This document shows, one piece after another, positions 47,441-60,299 of a stretch of DNA of 64,000 nucleotides. The position numbers and the translations under genes are program-made. Positions within the stretch are counted from its first letter, which is position 1, and each line of letters starts with the position of its first letter. Source of the stretch: Micropterix aruncella (taxonomy: Eukaryota > Arthropoda > Insecta > Lepidoptera > Micropterigidae); assembly GCA_944548615.1 (NCBI GenBank), contig OX155965.1, positions 22,191,085 through 22,255,084 of the forward strand, given 5' to 3'. The notes below the pieces were generated by a model. That model searched no databases and was not told the DNA's origin. It was given only the letters and a program-made list of their open reading frames with translations.

Positions 47441-48169
47441 CTCACTTTTTGCGTAGCCAATGTTAAAATTGTATTTTTTTGTAATACGCTTAATTACTTA
47501 AATTTGGCGATAATTCAGAAAATTATTAATAATTGATGTCAATACATTGAAAGTCACAATAAAACTGGTCTCATTATTTGAGTAAGGCCCTATTCAGGTA
47601 GACAAAAAATAAAGGGTGGGGGTAATTATTTCTTAGAATTAATTTAAACCTGCACTATCCCTTTCTAATAGGTGGAAAGATTTCAGTGCTCATAAAATTA
47701 AATTGTCCTAAAATTTCGTCCTCCAAAAGAAATTCCTCCATAAAATCGTAATTAAAAATTGAAAATAAATTCATGATATGCTGATTAGAGCTGCCATAAA
47801 CAAACCGATTCGAGTACAGCGTTAATGGTATGAAAAGTTTTTGTACATTTTTCATATTACTGCGTTTCTTACTTATTTTATATTACCACTGAAATGTAGT
47901 TCCTTATTACTACTACTATTTATGTATATTATAATAAAATTATTGCATTTATAAACACCAAACGTAGTTTTCATATTTAGCGCTAATCCATATTACTAAT
48001 TTATTTATTTATTTTTATTTTATAGCAAACTTACAGATAGTAAATATATGATACTAGTATTTTAAAAACATATTCAATCGAAACAAATTTACTATCCTAT
48101 GAATAGTTTGCAATGCTTTCATTACAAATTAACAGAAACAACATGAACACGTTGATAGTAGAAAAAAAA
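47441..48169. other. Spacer, nothing supported
   Basis: The upstream part may include the Tc1 5'UTR, but no terminal inverted repeat was identified. Confidence 0.35.
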
Positions 48170-48374
48170 TCCTACTAATATTATAAACGCGAAAGTGCGT
48201 AAGAATGTATGGATGTTTGTTACTCTTTCACGCAAAAACTACTGAGTGGATTTTGATGACACTTTACAATAATTTAGCTTACACATCAGAATAACACATA
48301 GGCTATAATTTATAAAGATATAGTGTGAATTATCTAAAATATAACGATAACTGTCAAGTAACTAGGAAAAAATC
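48170..48374 (+). mobile_element. Helitron-like element, copy 2, left part
   Basis: TCCTACTAATATTATAAACG start after A, then CGCAAAAACTACTGAGTGG and the same body as 6697-7047. Interrupted at about 48375; resumes at 48839. Confidence 0.6.
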
Positions 48375-48838
48375 TAAGAAATTGATATTAAAAATTTAAT
48401 ATCTAAGCGTCAACATATATTTTGAAAATTTTCTCAACAATAAATAATCATTAAATAATAAATTTAGAAAATATACTGCAATTCGGTGGGTAAGTAACAC
48501 GACCATGTTGCCACAAGCCTAGGAAATAGAAATATTTTCCTGAAAGTGTGGAGCTCGCCAAGACGTGTGGCCGACGTGGCGGGTATCGGGCTAAATACCC
48601 CCAATCATGATGATGAACAGTACAACCTTACCACGGCCCCCAGACCCCAGCAGCCCCACTTAACTAGCCCGAGCCACGGCAGCGGTTACCGTAACGGCGG
48701 GGCAGGGGGTGCTAAGAATCTCTGGGTACGATCAGGCTGTGAAACCAAACTAACCGATCCGGATGGAGAGTGATTGGAGAGGCGTATGCCTAACGGTGGG
48801 CGAATGCGCGCTGATGAAGAAGAAGAAGAAGAAGTAGG
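48375..48838 (+). mobile_element. RTE-like LINE fragment inserted in Helitron copy 2
   Basis: 48545-48780 has GTTACCGTAACGGCGGGGCA, GGTGCTAAGAATCTCTGGG and GTACGATCAGGCTGTGAAAC, which I recognise as a 5' region of RTE-type insect LINEs. It ends in (GAA)n at 48817-48835. Confidence 0.5.
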
Positions 48839-48920
48839 AAAAAAATCTGCCATCTGTGAGCTATTCTCTGGCTGGCGCCGCAAAAACCTTTGGAGTTACA
48901 CGTATATATAATACACAATG
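48839..48920 (+). mobile_element. Helitron-like element, copy 2, right part
   Basis: AAAAATCTGCCATCTGTGAG, CGCAAAAACC, TTGGAGTTACACGTATAT matches copy 1 at 6899-6965. The 3' hairpin and CTAG end are missing. Confidence 0.55.
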
Positions 48921-49196
48921 GAAATGTTTATCTTAAATAGTCCTACAAAAAAGCCAGCGACAGCATATATCTATATTTTATGTGTAAGCCATTATCGCCA
49001 AAATAGTGAACCATAAATACAAAAAAAAAAATAAAAAATTATTTCTAACGCACATTTGGTAGTAATTAATAATGATTATTATATCAAAATAAATACTTTT
49101 ATCACATCTGGTATCTAAAGTAGATAAATTTTGTCTTTTACAGTACATCATTTGGACAAATTTGGACAAATATTTGAATAGTTATAACGATAACCA
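48921..49196. other. Spacer, nothing supported
   Basis: AT-rich. Confidence 0.35.
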
Positions 49197-49240
49197 CACG
49201 GAGAGAAATGGTTTCATTGATTTTACAAAACCTCATTTGG
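49197..49240 (+). repeat. Left inverted terminal repeat of the candidate giant element
   Basis: CACGGAGAGAAATGGTTTCA then TTGATTTTACAAAACC. Pairs with 61799-61835. Confidence 0.5.
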
Positions 49241-51104
49241 TTAAATAATTATTCATAAAATTAATCAATAATTAGTAATATCAACTAAACCAGTTACAAA
49301 ATCGATTGATTAGTTTTACGAAACGGGTTTAAGTTGAACTAACAGTATGAAGTTTGATAAAATTTACAAATGCTTCCGATAGTTTTAACAAAATGTCTTA
49401 GTCAGTATTACTTAAGTAAAAGACCAATAAAAATACTTTAAAATTAAACAATTTGTTGTTGGTATTACAAACAAAATTTTGTTGTTTTTACGAAACCTTG
49501 AACTTTGTATAAACAACTGACAAACATTGTTAGTTTTACTATATGCTACTGTTGAAGTTACGAAATCATATAATTGAAAATTACAAATGTATTTCGTAAT
49601 ATATAAAAAACCTTTAATTTCGTAGTAATAATAGATAAACGGTGTTAATGTTATAATAATTATTTGTCCAAATTACGAAATCATACAATTAAAAATTACA
49701 AACAATTTTCATATATATTATCTGTATAAAAAATTGACACAAAAGGTTAATAATTGTACAAATAATGTCGCATAATTAAGACATTTTATTTGTTATACAT
49801 ACATTTGGAATAATTTGGTCCCACATATAACTAAATAGGTATTAATTTGTACACAACGTTAAAGTCATGAAATTTTAGTGCAAGCTACGTATTTCTCAAT
49901 ATTATTTTTTTTTAACGTCACTGATAATGATTTCGTATATTTAATAATAAATATTATTATAAACTACATAAATATTGGTATTTTATAATACTCTATGTTT
50001 GTTACTATTACCGAAATATTTTCGTAAATTTTATCAAGAAATATTAGTGTAACCTACACATATAATCGTATATTCTAATATCTGTTATTGTTTTTCATTA
50101 CTGATAAAGATTTGGTAAATTTTATAATACATATTCGTATAACCAATATCAACATTTGTATTTTCTAATTTACTATTCTTTGCTATTATTACCAATAATA
50201 ATTTCGTTAATTTTATTATGAAATATTAGTGCATTCTAAATTAGATTCGTATTTTAATATTAGGTACCTTATTTGTTATAAGTACTGATAATCATTTCGT
50301 AAATTTCATCAAGAAGTATTAGTATAACTTACATATACATTGGTATTTTGTAATACTCCATTTTTTGTTATAGTTACCAAAAGCATTTCGTTAATTTTAT
50401 CAAGAAAAATTAGTGTAACCAGCAAATACAATTTGTATATTCTTTTCTATTATTTGTTATAATTATTGATTAAACATTTCGTAAAAAAATTTATACATAT
50501 TCGTATAACCAACATAAATACTGGTATTTTCCAATATTCAATTCTTTGTTATTATTACGGACAACGGTTTCGTTAATGTTATAATGAAATATTAGTTGAA
50601 GCTACATTTAATTCTTATTTTCTTATATTCTAGGCTTTGTTATCATTACTGATAATGATTTTGTAAATGTTATGATAAATATTTGTACAACCTACATAAA
50701 AATTGGTATTTTCTTATAAAAAATTCATTATTATTATTACCGATAATGAATTTGTAGATTTTATTATGAAATATTAGTATAAACTACATTCATATTGGTA
50801 TATTGTAATACCCTTTTATTGTTACAGTTAACAAAACCATTTCGTCAATTGTATCACAAATATTTGTACAAACTTCATAAACATTAGTATTTTCTTATAA
50901 AAAAATCATTATTATTACCAATACTTAATGATTTTGTAAATTATTTTATGAAGTTTTAGTAATAAATACATAAACATTGGTATTTTGTAATACTCTTTTT
51001 TTTCGTTACAGTTACTGGAACCCATTTCGTAAACTTTATCAAGAAATATTAATATAACCTGCATAATGTAACCAACACAATCGTATTTTCTAATGTTCTA
51101 TTAT
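49241..51104 (+). repeat. Left subterminal repeat array (about 91-bp period)
   Basis: From about 49900 a diverged unit recurs with ATTTCGTAAATTTTATCAAG, TATTAGTATAAC, ACATATACATTGGTATTTTG at steps near 91 bp (ATTTCG-like sites about 49931, 50026, 50110, 50210, 50294, 50385, 50476, 50566, 50660, 50749, 50840, 50930, 51023). 49241-49900 has looser TTACGAAA/TTACAAAA repetition. Non-coding. Confidence 0.65.
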
Positions 51105-51971
51105 TACTTTTCTGTTCAAGGAAAGTATTATAGACGCACTTCTGTGTGTGTGTGTGTATTCTCTGACGATAGCGCCGAAACGCTTCATCCGATTGAGCTG
51201 AAATTTGGCAAGCAGACATCATTTGGTCATGGCATGAGCTGATTGTGATTGAAATCCTTCCACCAGGGTTGGCTCCAGACGAGGGAACTCCTCAACGGTC
51301 AACAGCAAAGACCCAAAATTTTGTATACGTATATTCATTTATGATAGCAATTTCCAAGTTGCACCATGACATGGCTGATGTACCCTGGGTTGGCTCCCGA
51401 CGAAGGAACTTCTCAACGGTCAACAGCAGGGACCCAAAAAATTGTATACGCACTCATTTATGATAGCAACTTCTAAATTCAACCATGACATGGCTGATGT
51501 GTACCCTGGGTTGGCCCTGGGTTGATGTGACCCAAATTTTTTTATAGGTACGCATTCATTTATGATAGCAACTTCTAAGTTCCACCATGACATGGCTGAT
51601 GTACCCTGGATTGGCTCCCGACGAGGGAAATCCTGAACGGTCAACAGCAGAGACCCAAAATTTCGTATACGCATTCATTTATGATAGCAACTTTCAAGTT
51701 CCACCATGACATGGCTGATGTACCCTGGGTTGCCTTCCGAAGAAAGAACTCCTCAACGGTCAGCACCAAAGACCCAAAAGTTTGTATACGCATTCAATTT
51801 AAATAGCAACTGCCAAGTTTCACCATCACCATGACATAACATGGAAAATTCGAAAAAGTCGAAAAAGTCATTGATTGACTGATAGATTTTATTTATGAAA
51901 TTAATATTCAGATGAATTAAGTCCCTGGCTACTTAACAGAAAAGTCTTCGGGTGACACAACCGATTTTTTT
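51105..51971 (+). repeat. R-D hairpin-headed repeat, copy 3, with R-B minisatellite
   Basis: Head TACTTTTC with GGAAAGTA at 51120-51127; GATAGCGCCGAAACGCTTCA block; tail AGTCCCTGGCTACTTAACAG ... GGGTGACACAACCG plus T-run. The array unit resumes at 51972, so this is an insertion into the left array. Confidence 0.65.
51247..51840 (+). repeat. R-B minisatellite, locus 4 (inside R-D copy 3)
   Basis: Five units of about 120 bp with CTGGGTTGGCTCCCGACG, CAACGGTCAACAGCA, TTTATGATAGCAACTTC and ACCATGACATGGCTGATG. One unit is shortened to about 98 bp. Confidence 0.8.
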
Positions 51972-54207
<2,236 letters not shown>

Positions 54208-54323
54208 ACAGCATACAGCCTCTTGTTCCGACATTATACAAAATTGTGATAGTTTCCCTTTTGGCAAATCCCCGTCAGTTTTTGGACAATTTTCCGGCGG
54301 TAGACATACTCCTAAAACGCCAT

Positions 54324-54750
54324 TTATTTCACATGACTCTTCACGGCAGTGTATATGCCAGGTCCCTTGGCACTTCCGCAAGGGCTCTTTCCAATACTGG
54401 TAACGGCGATTATGTTGAAGAGGCATTGGTTGTCAGCTATCGTCACTTGCAGAGGTCCACCACTATCGCCTCCACAAGAGTCTCGTCCTCCTTCTAAGCT
54501 TCCAGCGCACAATTGATCGTCCGTTATACCTTGTGGTAACCTCTTTCTGAGAGTCTGCATATAGTCTTCGACAGGTCGGCTGGTCAATCAAATCCACCAC
54601 CACCTTCAGTAAGTCGTCCGATGTATCTTCAGCAAAGTCGATCTGCCCCCAGCCAGTAACGACAGCTCGCTTGTTTTCGATGGTCGACTTTGTCCATAGA
54701 CACGCTGGTTGAATATTTAATGTAAACTCAGACCGATAAGATCCTTCGGG
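54324..54750 (-). pseudogene. Trypsin-like serine protease C-terminal half (frameshifted)
   Basis: From 54750 the minus strand encodes PEGSYRSEFTLNIQPACLWT, then RAVVTGWGQIDFAEDTSDDL and VVVDLIDQPTC. A one-base shift near 54540-54546 moves the reading to LPQGITDDQLCAG, RDSCGGDSGGPLQV (active-site Ser; Asp six residues before it gives trypsin-like specificity), SIGKSPCGSAKGPGIYTAV, stop at 54324. The His and Asp of the catalytic triad would lie upstream and are not found. It ends KSHVK-stop, where the full family continues for another 15 or so residues, exactly where the CLIP frame begins. Confidence 0.7.
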
Positions 54751-55654
54751 ACGCGTCCCGTGTTAACCGCGAGTGAATCCAGACTGTGGAATTGCACTGT
54801 ATTCTTATAAATTTATTATTTAATTATTAATTAGAGGTGAGAAAATTTTAAAATATGTTGACACTTAGAATTTAAATTTCGAAAGATGATAATACACAAA
54901 AACGTTCCTATTTATTGTCAAAAAATTTCAATGTCAAAAAATTCTGGTTTTCCTTTTATATATTCGATACGACGAACTGTCAAACTCGTGACTCGCGATA
55001 CACATCCTCCGCGAAAAATACTTCTATAAATTCGTAATCAATCGCTACTTTAAGAAATTGTGAGTCTATTTACGTTCTACAGTGATACCACATCTGTGAA
55101 AGTGTCTGCAACTCTGCAGCCTTTACGGGTTCAGCAGCAGTGGGTGGCTGACATAGGCCCCTTCTTTGAACTTTATATCAAGGCTTCATTCTAGAACTGT
55201 CTCGTGTGACTTATAACTGAACTGCATGTTAAGACGAAGCCCGAAGAAAGCAGCGAGATCGGCGCAGCGGTTTGAAAGATATAATCCATTTAACATCGAA
55301 CAAAAGACGTGAGGTTGCCTTGTAAAATATCCCCTAACTAACGGCATTTCTGTCCACCCGGTATCATCCACATATAAAGAAACCGAAAGGCGCCATTTAT
55401 CTAAACATTAGAATATCTTTGTGAACAGTCACGCATTTTCGTTTCAACAAGATCCAAAAACCATAAACGTAAAGTTACATAACTACTTTTGTCTAATTTC
55501 ATGGAAACGAGGATACGAAGCATTTTCATTTTAATTTTTGGTTCAATATTAGGCGGTTGGCGAGCTCAAAAAACGTGGATTCATTCGAAATTTTAAAATA
55601 CATTGAAATCTCATTCTATATTGAGGATCAGTCAATGTGATTATTTATTGTTTT
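54751..55654. other. Spacer upstream of the protease relic
   Basis: I looked for the N-terminal protease half (AAHC, DIALL) and did not find it here. No other feature. Confidence 0.35.
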
Positions 55655-55803
55655 TGCTTTTTTCGTTTCTATCGAAGACATTTTGTTTTGCAAAAGGATA
55701 AGCTTGGTTTTTGAGATGTGGATGAAATGCGGATCATTCAACGGTGGCAAAGGGAAACCCATTAACGCTACATGTAGTTTCGAAAGTGGTATACATCCAT
55801 AGG
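55655..55803 (+). repeat. R-F repeat, copy 2
   Basis: TTTTGTTTTGCAAAAGGATA, GAGATGTGGATGAAATGCGG, AAAGGGAAACCCATTAACG, GGTATACATCC. Diverged from the 63871 copy. Confidence 0.55.
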
Positions 55804-55830
55804 GGGAGACGGGGCAGGTTGGTACACAAA
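55800..55830 (+). mobile_element. Mariner-type terminal repeat fragment
   Basis: TA followed by GGGGGAGACGGGGCAGGTTG and GTACAC matches the GGGGAGACNGGGGC terminal type of some mariner-derived MITEs and is similar in style to the 41070 element. The partner end was not located. Confidence 0.35.
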
Positions 55831-56443
55831 AAATCAAACTCATATATTTTAAACAACAATGGTTGAAATATTCCACTTTTCTTGCATCGGTATGCCATAA
55901 CTACTCAAGTCAATAAAACCAACAACAAAAAACATGAAGGTTTAAAAATATATAGAATATTAAGGTTTTTATGAAAAATGGGTTTTGTGTCATTGTGCCT
56001 CACCCACGGGACACAATCGTACATTAGAAGGGACGCTTTGGTACTAATAGTTAATTATATGACAATGGTTAATAAAAACCAAAATCTGTAGCTGAAAAGT
56101 AATTTTATTATTTTAACAATAATCATCCTCATAATTCTCAATTATAATCTCAATTGGATAACAAAACTAACAGTTTTGGTAGGTTTCGAAAACCAATTAC
56201 ATAACTTAAATAGTGTCTTTGTAAACAAAATCAAACAACCTTAAAAATGTTAAGAAAGTTTTGCAAATTATTAACATGAAAAATATAGGAACTCCCTTTA
56301 CGGAAAATTGTTTGATTCTGGAAACCTCAGTTTGATTTCTGGAAGTCGATTCGGTCTCTAAGCGGTATAAATTTCCTGAAAGTCTCGGGTGCACAGCCCT
56401 CCGTCCAGCTATAACTCTTTACTCCCTATCTCGGAAGAATTAA
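55831..56443. other. Spacer, nothing supported
   Basis: AT-rich; a partner for the terminal repeat at 55800 could not be recognised. Confidence 0.3.
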
Positions 56444-56734
56444 CTGTTACTTATTGTAGAATTAGCTGTTCCATGGGAACCAAACATCCCTAAAGACCAC
56501 GAGTGCAAACTAAATAAATACCATGATCTCGCAAATGCCGTCACCCGGAACGGCTTCACAGTTCACCTTCACGCGGTGGAAGTTGGTGCTCGTGGCCTGC
56601 CAGCCAAATCTCTGTTTCACCTCTTTAAAGATCTTGGTCTCTCCAGGAAAATAATCAATTCCTTCCTAGAAAAATTATTTAAAACCGCGACTACCGCATC
56701 TCAACTTCTATGGCTTCGAAGGGGGAGTGAATAG
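56444..56734 (+). pseudogene. Retrotransposon-type C-terminal ORF fragment
   Basis: 97 codons, no ATG: VELAVPWEPNIPKDHECKLN, KYHDLA, then FTVHLHAVEVGARGLPAKSL and SQLLWLRRGSE. This matches the 'VELTVPWE..I..AHERK..KY..L......GW....P.EVG.RGF...S' module found at the C-terminus of some LINE-like proteins. Truncated on the left. It lies 240 bp upstream of the next gene on the same strand. Confidence 0.5.
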
Positions 56735-56835
56735 GTGGTCAGGTGAACGCTCACATGTGGCAATACAGCTGTCCTAAACCTACCACTGCCGGTCGTTCCG
56801 TAATCCACCGCTCACCCCCCAGAAGTGTAACAAAC

Positions 56836-56861
56836 TATATAAAACCCAAGTATAACCTCCA
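56836..56861 (+). promoter_or_regulatory. Core promoter of the 57-kb gene
   Basis: TATATAAAA at 56836-56844. An arthropod-like initiator CCAGTCT lies about 25 bp downstream, with the A near 56861. This gives a 5' leader of about 114 nt to the ATG at 56975. Confidence 0.5.
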
Positions 56862-56974
56862 GTCTGGCAACACCTTAATACGTACCTGTGTCAACTTGTT
56901 TGCCCGCATTCGCACCATTATTTCATTCGCGCGCGAGTGCTCTAAAGTGATCATTACCTTTCTGGCGGACAGCG

Positions 56975-59076
56975 ATGGATAATGCGAACCCCACAGAGTC
57001 ACAAACTCTCCTAAACCTGATGGTTGAATGGGGCATCAGTCAAGAAACGATAGACGTTTTTAAAGGTAAATTTTTAAAAGTATTATTTTGTTTCGTTTTA
57101 TTCTAGTATGAAAAGAAGGAACACAGAGAATTCGGTATAATTGCAGTATAGATAGGTATGCAAATATTATCTTTTTTCAATATTTGGGCATTCAAGATCT
57201 GCGTCTCGGATCTGCCTACATATTATTATCTTTTTAGAATAGCCATCCATGTCAGTTTTCTATATTTAAAAAAATCAGGTAAGTACTTAATCCACGCTAT
57301 TATACATATTTAAAACTGTATTGCAGGAGACATACCACATCCCAGCATCTTCTTATGGATCCGGACAATATATACCGGCAAAGGGAAAATTAATTGATAG
57401 ATATTACAATCAACTGCGCCTACTCCGTCAAGCTGGGGTGCTGCCTGCCTATAAAAAAAGGAAGATTGCTGAAGAGCAACAACTTGGCAAGTATTTCTTT
57501 ATATATTACTATACTACAGGATGATTTTGTATAGCTACAGGCCACATCAGAAGTTGATTCTGTTCACGAAACTGAACAACTTTGGTTCTACGACTTTTCG
57601 TTTTTTTTTTAAATATCGACTCGTACATTTTTTAAAAAAAATCTTCTAACCCCTAAATGTGTGTGGTCAATGAAATTAGTTTCTCGAAAAGCTAAAAGTT
57701 TTAGAACAAAAGCTGTTCAGTTTCATTTGCAGAATCACCTACTGAATTAATTATTAAAGACTTACAGCTACTTAAACAACCTGTACAGGGTGTGTTTCTT
57801 CCTCTATTTAGGAGAATGTTCTGTAGATCAATCTGAATCACTTTTAATTTATACTCTTTTCTATCTTATATTTATTCTATATTTCTTAATTTAATCACTT
57901 TTAATTAATAATTAAAGAGCGTGCAAGAAAAAGAACCCTATTAGGGTGACTTCGTTCTCTTACCATCTGTCTGTCTGTATGTCTATCCAACGTCTGTTCG
58001 TCCGTCTCACGATTACGTAGCTTTACGTTTTTTACTTACAACTTTTATATTGTGCAGTAATGCTGAAGAATCGATCCATCAGATAAATTAACTTTGAAAA
58101 AATACAAATAAAAATAACCGTTCAACATGTTGCCCGAAGCGAGAGTTGAACCCGCGTCCTTGAGGCGGATCGATTCTGCAGTGTTACTTCATAATCTAAA
58201 AATTGAATCGATGTAACTGCCTAATAACAAATTAGAGCCTTAGTGCCGGCAGATATTTAGAATATCTATGTACGTTCTCGACTACCCATGGTCGCCCCAC
58301 TTCTCATACTTTTTCGCCCATTATCAATTTTAATTTATAATTTAATCCTTAACAGTAATTGTACAATAGGTAGGTATGAATTATACGAGAGACAAAGTGA
58401 TTGAATATACATACATAATATATCTATTTTAAGCTATTACAATATTTTGAAATTTCAGATGTAGCATTAGACGACAAACAAGCCGAAGAAACGTGGACGT
58501 GGTTGAAATACAACAGAGAACCATGGACGCTTGTAGAAGAAAAGTGGACTCAGTCTTGCGATTATAGAAAAAGGAAAATATGTGAAACCAAAAAAACGCT
58601 AACGGATGTATTCACTGAATGGCCGTGTCTTAAACAATCTAATGGATACCGACTAGTGAGTTATATCCCTAATCTAATAAGTATCTTTGAAAATGTATGA
58701 AACATGTCTTTTCATTTCAACTGAATTTATTGACTTAATCCCTGCTCATTTTAATTTTAATCAGGATAGAGTTCAGTGGGTTGAATATCAAAGTATCCGT
58801 TATGTTATCGATAGCATCTTAACTATACCATCTGAAACTGAATACTCTTTTTATATAATAAAACATATCTTGGTGTCTGCTAGTGGTGTCACGACTTTCA
58901 TATGTTTAAAAATTCCTTGTATAGGATACAATGATCATTTACTAGCATATCAGCTGGAAACTTATACCCAAACAAACGAATGGAAATTGATTTGTTTAAA
59001 AAGCATTTTTCTGTATCCTTCTTTTTGTCATACACTCTCCGGTGGTAATAAATATTTTAGATTGAAGTATATTTAG
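56975..59076 (+). CDS. Multi-exon 'uncharacterized' insect gene with SAM-like start; internal exon apparently missing
   Basis: Exon 1 56975-57065 (MDNANPTESQTLLNLMVEWG, SAM-like first helix; GTAAAT donor, phase 1). Exon 2 57327-57486 (ETYHIPASSYGSGQYIPAKG, LIDRYYNQLRLLRQAGVLP). Exon 3 58459-58655 (EETWTWLKYNREPWTLVEEK, FTEWPCLKQSNGYRL; GTGAGT donor). Exon 4 58765-59076 (DRVQWVEYQSIRYVIDSILT to HTLSGGNKYFRLKYI, stop). Exons 2-3 join through a GC donor (TTGGCAAGT) in phase 1, giving GAT; exons 3-4 join in phase 0. Exons 1 and 2 do not agree in phase, and the rest of the SAM domain is absent from the 261-bp intron, so an exon is lost or lies elsewhere. I recall a multicopy family in insects and cnidarians with 'GKLIDRYYN.LR.LR..G' and 'WLK.N..PW..V...W...EWP.LK...GY.L'; its function is unknown. 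Whether this copy is functional is doubtful. Confidence 0.55.
58060..58200 (-). repeat. tRNA-like repeat inside intron
   Basis: On the minus strand GGTTCAACTCT (58142-58152) is a near B box in a tRNA-3'-half-like context (CGCGGGTTCAACTCTCGC then TTCGGGCAAC). GAATCGATCC occurs at both 58067 and, reversed, near 58170, giving a short inverted pair. Probably a SINE remnant. Confidence 0.4.
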
Positions 59077-59153
59077 ACCTATCTTTAAAATTATGTTGTA
59101 GCTTTTAGATACGTTTGTAAGTTGATTAAGGTATTTTTTTAATAATTAAAATA

Positions 59154-59210
59154 TTATTAGGTATTTTTATATTAAGGTATTTTTTTAATAACTAAAATAC
59201 CTAATATTTT
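59154..59210. repeat. Short hairpin downstream of the 57-kb gene
   Basis: ATTAGGTATTTT is matched by AAAATACCTAAT about 35 nt later. Confidence 0.6.
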
Positions 59211-59221
59211 TTTATTGACAT

Positions 59222-59332
59222 TTAAAAAAAACGAGACACCGAATGGACGAAAAAACCTATGTCTCCATTGTATAAACCATAGTTTGTCATATGTCATTTA
59301 GTTAGTTCCGTGTCTCGTTTTTTTTTTAATTT
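59222..59332. mobile_element. Mini inverted-repeat element (about 110 bp)
   Basis: TTAAAAAAAACGAGACACCG on the left and CGTGTCTCGTTTTTTTTTTAA on the right are inverted over about 18 bp. No ORF. Too short to classify. Confidence 0.5.
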
Positions 59333-60112
59333 TTGCAAAAAAATAGACAAAACCCAAAAATTGATTTAGGTTCCTTAGTCTGCCGAATCTTTAATTTATA
59401 ATTGTAGGTCCACCAAGTGTATTGTAATCTTGCGTAATTGGTATATTGAAATTCTCTAAATTACCTTAAAATTGCTTTGTACGGGTTGGATAACTAAGTT
59501 GGGTTTTTTAAATGTTAAAAATATGTGTAGGTATTCCGAATAATAATTCATAGCTCACCCTAAATTAGGCTAAATTAGGTTATAAGTTTTATGATTATTA
59601 ATAATTAATAAATGTTTCGAATTTTACTTGTTTTGTTTTATTATTATTATTATTTAGCACCATACTCTATTTTATGATAGATTAGAAATAATGAGTAAAG
59701 AATCAAGGATACAAGTTATAGTAATTATAATTTCTTTTTATTTAGTGTAAGCTTTTGTATAATTAATTTGAAATTGTTAAAAGTTTTGTTTTCAACTGAA
59801 TTGTATTGTAACTTTAATCAGTATTTTTGGATATATTTTAAAAATAAAATGTTGTATATTCGAAACTTGTTCCTTAGTTCGTCTTGTATCTTTTCTACAC
59901 TAGGAATCCACGTTATGTTTGCCTGATAATTTCTTGTAAATTTAATGTTTAGTTTTCCTATAATAATTTATGTGAAATAATTTTTCCTACAATTCTAATT
60001 TTTTGACTGTTAGTAACTTTAATCTGTATTCGGGGGTACAATTTACTAATATCTAAAGTTTAGTAGAGTTTAATCAATTTTTTAGTACAACTTGCTAAAC
60101 ATAATGTGTAAA
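59333..60112. other. AT-rich spacer
   Basis: Nothing recognised; may already belong to the right repeat arm. Confidence 0.35.
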
Positions 60113-60277
60113 CGATGTAAGGTTATTGGTAAAAATGCATGTGTCATAATTTGCAAGATTGAAAATATTTACAAGTATTTGTTTAAATATTTTCTTTAAA
60201 AAATAATTGTAAATATTTACAATTTTGTAAATTACTTATGATACTTACATAAATATTTTACCAATAACCTTACATCG
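60113..60277. mobile_element. 165-bp imperfect palindrome
   Basis: CGATGTAAGGTTATTGGTAA at 60113 is exactly inverted at 60258-60277. Inner parts (ATTTGCAAG..TGAAAATATTTACAA versus ACAAAATTGTAAATATTTACAA) are also complementary. MITE-like. Confidence 0.65.
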
Positions 60278-60299
60278 TAAGAATATTTTTGATAGTAAG

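Noticed and set aside
57066..57326. Missing middle exon of the 57-kb gene hidden in the intron
   Set aside because: Possible small exon between TTCTAG and a later site does not give SAM-like residues or correct phase.
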